NCBI GenBank assembly: GCA_902464405.1
Contig: CABQJD010000005.1
Span: 62,001-126,000, forward strand
Reading direction: 5' to 3'
Length of the DNA: 64,000 bases
Origin: an uncultured Actinomycetaceae bacterium
GTDB taxonomy: Bacteria; Actinomycetota; Actinomycetes; Actinomycetales; Actinomycetaceae
Made by a program: the position numbers and the translations under genes
Notes under the pieces: model-generated
What the model saw: only the letters and a program-made list of their open reading frames with translations
Told to the model about the DNA's origin: nothing
Databases searched by the model: none
In this document: positions 58,501 through 64,000 of the stretch, piece by piece
Numbering within the stretch: the stretch's first letter is position 1
Layout: every line of letters starts with the position of its first letter

Positions 58501-58577
58501 CTTATGGCAAGGCTCAAGAGCGTTTAGCTGCGGCAGTGAAGGAAGCTGTTGAAGCTCAAAAGGAGGTTAATAAATAA
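55545..58577 (+). CDS. UPF0182-family large membrane protein
   Basis: A 1010-aa protein with seven hydrophobic segments in the first 300 residues and a long extracytoplasmic domain. Family stretches include 'YSFDVSFYVFTLPVLHQIVGF', 'GIDEVETQQYAARTTAEPGQLR', 'NDHTVYTHGFGVATAYGN', 'LMYAIRFRSIELFFSD' and 'GGNTNRNVMTGFLAADSNAG'. The last 130 residues are a Ser/Ala/Gly-rich linker and a charged helical tail ('AQERLDSALANAQSALDAANKA'). The function of UPF0182 is not established. In mycobacteria a homologue also adjoins the YlbL-type protease, which suggests a shared envelope role. Confidence 0.9.
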   Translation: MSTTSFAQWRPERPDKPQMELKKGAFIPTLVVLAALLFSLVGFSAFYTDVKWFEQIKAVRVFWTQWGALIALGAIGFALVAVALIVNLAIAVRASALSSGRKWLVLGLVPALAGLFFGTGLASQWRTFLLWLNRSSFGKTDPEYSFDVSFYVFTLPVLHQIVGFTMLLMLLSAVGAAGGYWLSGDLYAVKGKLHAKKKVHIHLGILTSIFTLALAATLWLGRYDLLIGNNEKFSGATFTDIKASKPGLTILAIAVVLVAALFIWAGISRKWKLAAIGVVATVAVGLVLTGLYPYLMQKFKVDPNAAELESTYIQRNIDATRAAYGIDEVETQQYAARTTAEPGQLRQDSQTAAQIRLLDPNIVTPSFNQLQQNRQYYEFVDPLVVDRYTIEGKLRDTVIGVRELNLDGLSNERRSWVNDHTVYTHGFGVATAYGNTMTAKGDPNFWEAGIPSSGELGEYEPRVYFGQQSPSYSIVGAPDGTDPWELDYPDDKATNGQVNTTYAGDGGPKISNFFDKLMYAIRFRSIELFFSDRVTNESQILFDRDPHDRVAKVAPYLTLDSKAVPAVVDMDDNPDTPKQLVWIIDGYTTSNNYPYSARETLQDATADSRNAAGLVSTYEEVNYIRNSVKAVVNAYDGSVTVYQWDQEDPIINAWSKIFPGQITPLAQMPGDLIAHVRYPEDLFKVQRTLLARYHVTDAKSFYSGGDFWQVPREPTTRAKDTDSAKAATAPAQPPYYLTLQMPGQDSASFSLTTSYIPGGNTNRNVMTGFLAADSNAGNTTGKIGGNYGKLRLLEAPRDLTVSGPGQAENTMLADPAVSTALNLLRQGGTQVEEGNLLSLPIGGGLLYVQPIYVQASQGTQYPTLQYVLALFGDQVGFAPTLDEALNQVFGGDSGVEAGDAAIAGKKEDPVGGASGDKPASSSSSKAAAGTAGSGDSSTSEKGVQSTTPSAPPATGTAQERLDSALANAQSALDAANKARESGDWAAYGKAQERLAAAVKEAVEAQKEVNK

Positions 58578-58630
58578 GGGTTTATGTGTTGAGATGAGCT
58601 GAGGGTGACGAATGGCACCATGCTTCTGCC

Positions 58631-58659
58631 TTGACGATTCTCTCTCGTACCTTTAAGGT
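58631..58659 (+). promoter_or_regulatory. Promoter of the initiator tRNA
   Basis: TTGACG (58631-58636), a 17-nt spacer, then TAAGGT (58654-58659). The tRNA begins 13 nt downstream, the right distance for a short processed 5' leader. Confidence 0.65.
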
Positions 58660-58671
58660 TGAGTGTGCAGA

Positions 58672-58745
<74 letters not shown>

Positions 58746-58747
58746 CT

Positions 58748-58788
58748 AAAGATGAATCCCCAAGCTGAAAGCTTGGGGATTCATCTTT
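58748..58788. terminator. Perfect 19-bp hairpin terminator after tRNA-fMet
   Basis: Positions 58748-58766 pair exactly with 58770-58788 around a 3-nt loop, with A and T runs on the two flanks. It ends the tRNA transcript on the + strand and the LSNTG gene (58803-60644) on the minus strand. Confidence 0.88.
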
Positions 58789-58802
58789 TCGGTTTACTTC
58801 GT

Positions 58803-60644
58803 TTAGATTCTTGTTCGTACTCTTCGAGCGATAAAGAATCCTGCTGCCGAAAGCATTGCGCTTAGAGCTATCACGTGCGCCACAGTTGAGCCAGTATTGC
58901 TAAGATTGTTGATTTCTTTGGAGCCAGGCGTTTTGTGCTGTGAATGTGTGTGAGTTGATTGTGTGTGAGCGCTTGCTGGTTTTTCGTCATGATCCTTGCT
59001 GGATTCAATATTGTTTTCAATACTTGAGTTAAAGTGGGTATCGTTTCCTTCAATATATCTGATGTCTAGCGATGCTCCAGCTGAAGCGTTGGCAGTATGG
59101 GCGGAAAACGCTATAGTTGATTCTCCTCGAGAATTTGTTAATACCTGTACAAATCCTAAGGTGCCATCATCTGAATTAAGGTGGAATGAGGATGGTGTAT
59201 AGCCAGGGAATTTTTTAATCAACGGGTCTTTAAGGGAAAGACGTATTTCTTCTCCTTCGCGAGCCGTGAAAACTTCTTCAACGGGATTTCCGTTGCTCTG
59301 AGTGAAATACGATTGCAACAATGCAGAGACAGAATATTTCATTGGGTACTGGTAGCGCACACGAATAGAGAATGTTTCTCCTTTCAAAGGTTCTTGTGCG
59401 GTCTGCATCGCTAAAGTCAATGCGTTTGATGCAGACTGTATCCTTTCTGCTTCGGCATACATAGGAGAATCTAGAAGGCGGCGAACATCTTGAAGTGTGG
59501 CAATCAGTTTCTTCCGTCCTTCATTCGAAAAACGTTTTCCTGAATCTGGTGTGAAAGAAACTGCTTGATCGTATTTTTCAGTCAGTTCTTCTATGCTCTG
59601 CGGAGTGTATTTCTCCATCTGTGCTTGTTGGAGAACTTTTTCCAGCTTATTTTGAACGTGTTCAAAGGTTTTGTGAGTGACGGGAGCTTCTTGATGTGCG
59701 GGTACTAAAATCGTCTCTAAATCGGGAGTTTTCAGTAGCTGTAGGGCTTCGATTCGTGCATCTTGAATCGCCTCATAATCGCTTAGAATGATGCGTTTTC
59801 CATTTTTTCCGTTGCTGGCAAGGAGCGCATCAGCCTTGGCTACCGTATTTTTTAATCCATCGCGATTGAATGGGAGAGGTTTTAGCTCTGCTGCAATTTT
59901 ATTTAAAGAGTTTGTTTCCTGATTCAATTCTTCTTGAGAAGGTGAATCTGCGTGCGTTGGATCGGCTTTTTGTGTTTGTTCCAGCAATTTTCGAGCGTGT
60001 GTATCTGCTTGCAGATATGATTCTTCGCTTTTATTTGTGAAAAGCATGCCTGCAGTTTTTGCTGCCGTATAAGCATTCCAATGCTCGTTAATTGCACTTG
60101 TGAGATTGTCGGTATTGAGCATGGTTGCTTGCTTTGGAATGCTAATTACTTCTTTGTGTCCGTTGATTGTGATGGTGAATGTTTCTTGCTGGGAATGGAG
60201 TATGCCATCGCTCATAAATACTGTATTCATGTATTTATCGTTGGAAGGCGCCCATAATACCTTACTTTTTAGGTAGGTATTGACGTATACATGATTGTCG
60301 TCTTCAGGCATATATCTTTGGGATTCAAATTCCTCAACTCCAATATCCATAGCGGTATAGGGCATCTGCAGTTCTCCATAGAAAACGACGTCTTTGATTC
60401 TCCCAGAATCTTTTACAAGCTGCACCCAAAGTTTTGCTGATATTCCATCGAAACTTATATCTATTGGCTGTGACGCTTTTTTAACGCTTTCAAAAGTAGG
60501 AGTAGTGGTGCTTTCCTCAGCTGCAGAAGCGAAAGTATCAGCGTGAGCAAAGGATAGGGATAAGGTCACTCCTATTGTGACGATAAGCGTGAGTAATGCG
60601 CGCAGTGCTTTGCGTGTATTTATCGAGGTAAATGTTTGATTCAT
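58803..60644 (-). CDS. Iron-box-controlled wall-anchored protein, family not recognised
   Basis: A 613-aa exported protein. Signal peptide of about 36 residues ending 'SFAHADT'. A first beta-rich domain (about 45-170) contains 'ISFDGISAKLWVQLVKDSGRIKDVVFYGEL'. A long charged helical region follows (about 180-400), then a second beta-rich domain (about 415-535) and a Ser/His/Thr-rich spacer ('AHTQSTHTHSQHK'). The sorting signal is LSNTG at about 581, with a hydrophobic helix and 'RRVRTRI'. A DtxR/IdeR-type operator lies just upstream, so it is probably made under iron limitation. Heme or siderophore capture is an attractive guess, but I see no NEAT or HtaA signature. Confidence 0.8.
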   Translation of the reverse strand: MNQTFTSINTRKALRALLTLIVTIGVTLSLSFAHADTFASAAEESTTTPTFESVKKASQPIDISFDGISAKLWVQLVKDSGRIKDVVFYGELQMPYTAMDIGVEEFESQRYMPEDDNHVYVNTYLKSKVLWAPSNDKYMNTVFMSDGILHSQQETFTITINGHKEVISIPKQATMLNTDNLTSAINEHWNAYTAAKTAGMLFTNKSEESYLQADTHARKLLEQTQKADPTHADSPSQEELNQETNSLNKIAAELKPLPFNRDGLKNTVAKADALLASNGKNGKRIILSDYEAIQDARIEALQLLKTPDLETILVPAHQEAPVTHKTFEHVQNKLEKVLQQAQMEKYTPQSIEELTEKYDQAVSFTPDSGKRFSNEGRKKLIATLQDVRRLLDSPMYAEAERIQSASNALTLAMQTAQEPLKGETFSIRVRYQYPMKYSVSALLQSYFTQSNGNPVEEVFTAREGEEIRLSLKDPLIKKFPGYTPSSFHLNSDDGTLGFVQVLTNSRGESTIAFSAHTANASAGASLDIRYIEGNDTHFNSSIENNIESSKDHDEKPASAHTQSTHTHSQHKTPGSKEINNLSNTGSTVAHVIALSAMLSAAGFFIARRVRTRI

Positions 60645-60670
60645 ATATTTTCTTTCTATCTATAGTAGAC

Positions 60671-60707
60671 GGCAATAAATTAGGTTAGCATAACCTAATT
60701 TATTGCC
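60671..60707 (-). promoter_or_regulatory. DtxR/IdeR iron-box operator inside a 37-nt palindrome
   Basis: The core at 60680-60698 reads TTAGGTTAGCATAACCTAA, matching the DtxR/IdeR consensus TTAGGTTAGCCTAACCTAA at 18 of 19 positions. The dyad extends well beyond the core: 17-nt arms 60671-60687 and 60691-60707 are perfect complements around GCA. It lies 27 nt before the start codon of the LSNTG protein, where a bound repressor would cover the promoter. Confidence 0.85.
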
Positions 60708-61442
60708 GAAAATGCGATGCACCTAGTATTTATTTCTCAGAAAATGTGGGTAAAAGATCTCGTAGAGCTAAGTTGAAACGTATCTTCAAGTAAGAATGAT
60801 GCCGCTGTGAAGTTAGCCTAATTGCACTAATCGTAAGAGACGATTGCTTAGGAGATTGTTGCTCGTGCAAGTTCAATACTTGCGCGAGCGTATGATCGGG
60901 TGCTTAAGCGAATAAGTGGGTGCGCAGGGGGGCGAGTGAGCAACTAAAAGTAAGTGTGATGGTGAGTAAGTATGGTGGTGAGTGAACATGGGTGGCAATT
61001 GGTTTTAGCTGGAAACGTGGAGCAAAAGGCTGTCAGTACTGATTATCTCGAACAATCGTTTTATGCACGTTGATTATTGAAGCAGCGAATAGTCGATTAA
61101 TCACACAAGCAAAATAAATGAAAAGTGGATTGCCTCGAAGATACTCGTGCAGAGCATCACTTGCTTTGACAAACTGAAATACATATAAAAGGTGTGTTCA
61201 GGGGAGTTTTATAGATACTGCTTTTGTGTGGAGGGTGTGAGGTACGCATATAGCCAGAAGCGTGCTAAGCATTTGCATCAAAATACTAGAAAAGATCGTG
61301 CGGAGAGTTGTTCGCATAAAACTTCTCAGCTGTGCATATCCACAGATATTTATGTGTGCAGTTTTTGCAGTGCTCTTTCTGTTTGGCTTGTGCTAGGCAT
61401 TAATAAGATGTCTAATCGAGCATTTGACATGAAAGAACACTT
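60708..61442 (+). other. Long non-coding gap before the VaFE protein
   Basis: About 735 nt with no convincing gene. It holds an 11-bp hairpin GCTCGTGCAAG/CTTGCGCGAGC (60861-60889), a GT/GA-rich stretch with repeated GTGAGT and TAAGT (about 60915-60995), a small hairpin AATCGT/ACGATT (60829-60845), and a possible promoter TTGCTT-N17-TATAAA (61161-61189). An 84-codon frame (61192-61446) ends across the next start codon in an ATGA overlap, but its Cys/His-rich product resembles nothing known to me. Confidence 0.35.
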
Positions 61443-63731
61443 ATGAATCATTCACGTTTAATACAAGTACAGGGGCGAATTTGGGTTTATGCACTTGCAG
61501 TGATTTTTGGGATTATTACCTTTTTAGGTTTCCCGATTCAATACGCATCTGCAGCTACGACTGAAGATCCTACCTACGATAGGATCGGCTATTTTTGGTA
61601 CACGACGACGCCAAGCGGGCTTGAGGTAGGCATGGTACTAGCGGCGCAGCGTTGGAGAGATGGGAAATATCCTGAATACTGTGTTCAAGAACGCTATAGG
61701 CCTGTGCCTCCTGCGCATGGAGGTATCTCCGCTGGAAACATTACCCAGCCAACTGTTGCTGTAGATGGATATCAAGTTTCTACTGCGCAGATGGCATGGC
61801 TTATGGTTAATTATGCTCAAGAGAAAAATGCAACAGTGCAGGCAGCTATTTCTTTCCTAGCGCATGTGAATTTTGAGCAGTCACAGGATGATAGTCTTAT
61901 TGCATCTGCTGGATTTCAGTCTATTCAAGAATATGCACAATGGATTGCTCATGAAGCAGAAAGAGAAGTTCCGCATGTTGTTGCTCGATCGAAAGCTATG
62001 ATCCAAGAAGCGCGTGCGGCAACTATATCTGGGCACGGTGCAGGAAGTGTTGTCGGTGCTGGTAAACGTATGGGCACGTATGAAGGTTTTAGCGTCATGA
62101 ATGCTGAAACTAATCAGCCAGTTGCGGGAATCCCTGTGACGGCGACTCTTGAAGGACCAGCAGTGTGGGACGATACAGGCACTCAGACATTGACGGTGAC
62201 GACTGCCAAGGAACCAATTGTTAAAGGCTGGCATGCGAGTGCAAATGGGCATATCTCTTTGACTCTAGCGTATGAACATTCTCCGTCAACTCTCGAGCAT
62301 ATAGTTCGTGATGTATATCAAGATACAGTGACTATCCCAGGCGAGAAAGTGCAGGTGCAAAGTGAAAAATATGAGTGGGATGTGATTTTTGATTTCCGCC
62401 CTCAAGGTGTTTCGCACGTTCAAAAAGTTTTTGCGTCACAAGAGTTCACTGATGAGCTTTCTGCTGCGGCTGACCCCAATTATGGCAATGGTGAATGGCT
62501 CACTCTAGGTGATGTAGGGCTAGAAGGGGCAGGAGGTGTGCCCGTTGTCTATACAGCTCGGGCATATCACGTGCCAGCACTTGAGCTGCCAATTCCCAGT
62601 TCCGATATTCCGCAAAATGCCGTTTTAGTAGGTGAAAAGAAGATTACAGCGCACGGTCAGAGCACTCTCGAAGCTAGATTTTCCGCTCCAGACCCTGGTT
62701 GGTACGTTGTTGTGTGGAGCGTGGATTCACAATCGCAAAGTGAAAGGTGGGCACCTTATATCCACGCTGACTGGAATGATGGTTGGGCAGTTGCTGATGA
62801 GACTGCCTCTCGCACTTATTCTGCTCAGATTGATACAGCCATATCTGTTCGCTCCACTAAAGCTGGGCAATATCTTGTCGATGACGTTTGGGTATCAGGG
62901 ATGCCTGATAATCATCCGAATTTCGCAGGGGGATTAGGCTTTGGGGCAGATGAAAAAACTATTACACACAAACTTCTCTTTTTCCCTAAGGACCTGGATG
63001 TAAAAGAAGAAAATCGTGAAAAAGCGGAGCTTATTGGAAAGCTTATCAGCATTCCTGCTGCAAACGGTTTTTACCCATCAATGGGTGATACGTCGTGGCA
63101 TATTCGAACTGATGAAGAAGGGAGAGCAGTAGCTGGCACATACGTATTCGTGAGTGAATTTATTGGTGACGATCGTGTAGCACCTCTTGTTACGTCTGTT
63201 GAAGACGAGACCGAACAATTCGTTGTGACGGCTGAGCCACAGATACACACGACTCTCACACACGATAATTCACGTGAAAAAATTCCTGCTCAAGGAACGC
63301 AGACGTTAGTTGATATCGTCACATACACCAATCTTATGCCAGGAAAAGAATACCAAGTGGAAGGAAAGTTAATGGATAAGGCAACGGGTAAACCATTAGT
63401 TGATAGGGATGGGCGTCCAGTGACAGCATCGGCAACGCATACTCCGCAGAAACCCAACGGCACATTTGAGGTAACGTTCTATGTCGATGCTGCTCAGTTT
63501 GCCAAGGTAACTACGGTTGCGTTTGAGACACTGAAACCTGAAGATGGAGATCCAATTGTGCACGCTGATCTTAATAATGTGAACCAGACGCTTTTGTTTG
63601 ATTCCGAGCCGCCGCAGCCGAGCAGAGAGCTTGCCCGTACTGGCATACTTTTCCCAGCAATAGGTTCGTTGGCAGGAGCGCTGCTAGCTTCTGGCGGGGT
63701 AGTGTATTCATTCAGGCGCAGGCAAAAATAG
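61443..63731 (+). CDS. Wall-anchored VaFE-repeat protein with a thioester-type N-domain
   Basis: A 762-aa exported adhesin-like protein. Signal peptide of about 38 residues ('GFPIQYASAAT'). The N-domain contains the protein's only cysteine, Cys80 ('PEYCVQERY'), and Gln133 in 'NATVQAAISF', a layout like Cys-Gln thioester domains of Gram-positive adhesins. Middle beta domains follow. A VaFE-type repeat covers about 598-720 ('LVDIVTYTNLMPGKEYQVEG' ... 'TTVAFETL'); such domains form internal isopeptide bonds. The sorting signal is LARTG at about 730, then a hydrophobic helix and RRRQK. ATG 61443 has only a weak AAAGA upstream. Confidence 0.85.
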   Translation: MNHSRLIQVQGRIWVYALAVIFGIITFLGFPIQYASAATTEDPTYDRIGYFWYTTTPSGLEVGMVLAAQRWRDGKYPEYCVQERYRPVPPAHGGISAGNITQPTVAVDGYQVSTAQMAWLMVNYAQEKNATVQAAISFLAHVNFEQSQDDSLIASAGFQSIQEYAQWIAHEAEREVPHVVARSKAMIQEARAATISGHGAGSVVGAGKRMGTYEGFSVMNAETNQPVAGIPVTATLEGPAVWDDTGTQTLTVTTAKEPIVKGWHASANGHISLTLAYEHSPSTLEHIVRDVYQDTVTIPGEKVQVQSEKYEWDVIFDFRPQGVSHVQKVFASQEFTDELSAAADPNYGNGEWLTLGDVGLEGAGGVPVVYTARAYHVPALELPIPSSDIPQNAVLVGEKKITAHGQSTLEARFSAPDPGWYVVVWSVDSQSQSERWAPYIHADWNDGWAVADETASRTYSAQIDTAISVRSTKAGQYLVDDVWVSGMPDNHPNFAGGLGFGADEKTITHKLLFFPKDLDVKEENREKAELIGKLISIPAANGFYPSMGDTSWHIRTDEEGRAVAGTYVFVSEFIGDDRVAPLVTSVEDETEQFVVTAEPQIHTTLTHDNSREKIPAQGTQTLVDIVTYTNLMPGKEYQVEGKLMDKATGKPLVDRDGRPVTASATHTPQKPNGTFEVTFYVDAAQFAKVTTVAFETLKPEDGDPIVHADLNNVNQTLLFDSEPPQPSRELARTGILFPAIGSLAGALLASGGVVYSFRRRQK

Positions 63732-63764
63732 TAGTTGCTAGTACCTGAAGAGTTTCAAGCGTCA

Positions 63765-63798
63765 GAGTGCTCCAAACGTTTTGGTGTGCGGAGCACTC
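63765..63798. terminator. Hairpin after the VaFE gene
   Basis: GAGTGCTCC (63765-63773) pairs with GGAGCACTC (63790-63798); an inner CCAAA/TTTGG pairing is an alternative. It lies 33 nt past the stop codon. No U run follows, so it is a weaker terminator call. Confidence 0.5.
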
Positions 63799-63883
63799 GC
63801 TAAGAATTATCTAAAAATTATCATTGGTCGTTGCTCTGTAGTAGATAATTCGAGAAGTTAAAGGATATTTAGCTGATTATGCT

Positions 63884-64000
63884 CTATTGGGCAAAGGAGA
63901 GCGCTTCATTTGCGGCAAAGTTTGATCCTGGGCGGCGATAGATTGTGCATCGGTAATTTACGTTTGATGTTGGTGATATGTTCCACCCGTGTTCAGGATT
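63884..64000 (-). CDS. Possible 3' end of a minus-strand gene
   Basis: The minus strand is open from the window edge to a TAG at 63886-63884, giving 38 residues that end 'SNFAANEALSFAQ'. The composition looks protein-like and the gene would converge on the VaFE gene with a hairpin between them, as at other junctions here. The stretch is short enough to be chance. Confidence 0.3.
   Translation of the reverse strand, partial: NPEHGWNISPTSNVNYRCTIYRRPGSNFAANEALSFAQ

Noticed and set aside
60812..60821. GTTAGCCTAA as a second DtxR half-site
   Set aside because: Flanking bases do not match either half of the consensus, so it is only a 10-base coincidence.
61192..61446. 84-codon frame ending across the VaFE gene start (ATGA overlap)
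   Set aside because: No ribosome site, very Cys/His-rich composition unlike its neighbours, and no recognisable family. The coupling overlap is noted in the gap entry but is not enough for a gene call.
63911..63936. AAGTTTGATCCTGG followed by GCGGCG resembles the 5' end of 16S rRNA
   Set aside because: Only about 14 bases match; the following CTCAGGACGAACGCTGG is missing and the next bases do not continue as 16S. The same DNA reads as a plausible minus-strand protein end.

Overview
The window is a chromosomal segment of an actinobacterium. The evidence is the gene order rho-rpmE-prfA-prmC-tsaC-wecA-atpI-atpBEFHAGDC-nucS, the actinobacterial mismatch nuclease NucS, the GlgE glucan pathway, and the block uvrD2 / ThiF-like / zincin-like / PDZ-Lon protease / UPF0182. 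As I recall the Mycobacterium tuberculosis map, both blocks are collinear with it. Base composition is near half GC by eye. There are several sortase-anchored surface proteins, including a VaFE-repeat protein. Together these suggest a host-associated member of the Actinomycetaceae, but I cannot name the genus. Nearly all the sequence is ordinary chromosome; I see no transposase, integrase, prophage or CRISPR array.

Layout. 1-3.7 kb: 3' end of hspR, then hom and thrB (no thrC) and an alpha/beta hydrolase. 3.9-19.1 kb: rho with a structured leader, rpmE, prfA, prmC, tsaC, wecA-like, the complete F1Fo ATP synthase operon with an unusually short epsilon subunit, and nucS. 19.2-23.5 kb: a second hydrolase, a DivIVA-like coiled-coil protein and a two-gene membrane protein/lipoprotein unit. 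23.9-28.6 kb (minus strand): lactate permease and lutABC. 28.9-35 kb (minus): glgE-maltokinase-glgB. 35.2-40 kb: a MATE exporter and a large FG-GAP surface protein. 40.1-48.2 kb: glycogen phosphorylase, a split NMT1-type ABC transporter with an unusual leader RNA, trpS and glgX. 48.4-58.6 kb: mnmA, uvrD2, ThiF-like, zincin-like, PDZ-Lon protease and UPF0182 protein, then initiator tRNA-Met. 58.8-63.7 kb: an iron-box-controlled anchored protein and a VaFE/thioester-type anchored protein.

How the genes work together. Three themes stand out. The first is energy and lactate use (ATP synthase, LutABC, lactate permease). The second is alpha-glucan storage and breakdown: GlgE and maltokinase build chains, GlgB branches them, and GlgP and GlgX take them down; TreS and GlgC/GlgA are not in view. 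The third is the cell surface: three wall-anchored proteins with three different sorting motifs (LPLTG, LSNTG, LARTG) but no sortase in the window.

The most interesting non-coding signals are four. (1) A predicted pseudoknot-type leader before the NMT1-like binding protein. (2) A near-perfect DtxR/IdeR operator inside a 37-nt palindrome. (3) A hairpin that would hide the ribosome binding site of the FG-GAP protein. (4) A recurring class of very long, near-perfect hairpins at convergent gene ends. At least six genes also look leaderless, with a -10-like hexamer 6-7 nt before the start codon and no Shine-Dalgarno sequence. All calls come from reading the sequence; no database search or folding program was run.
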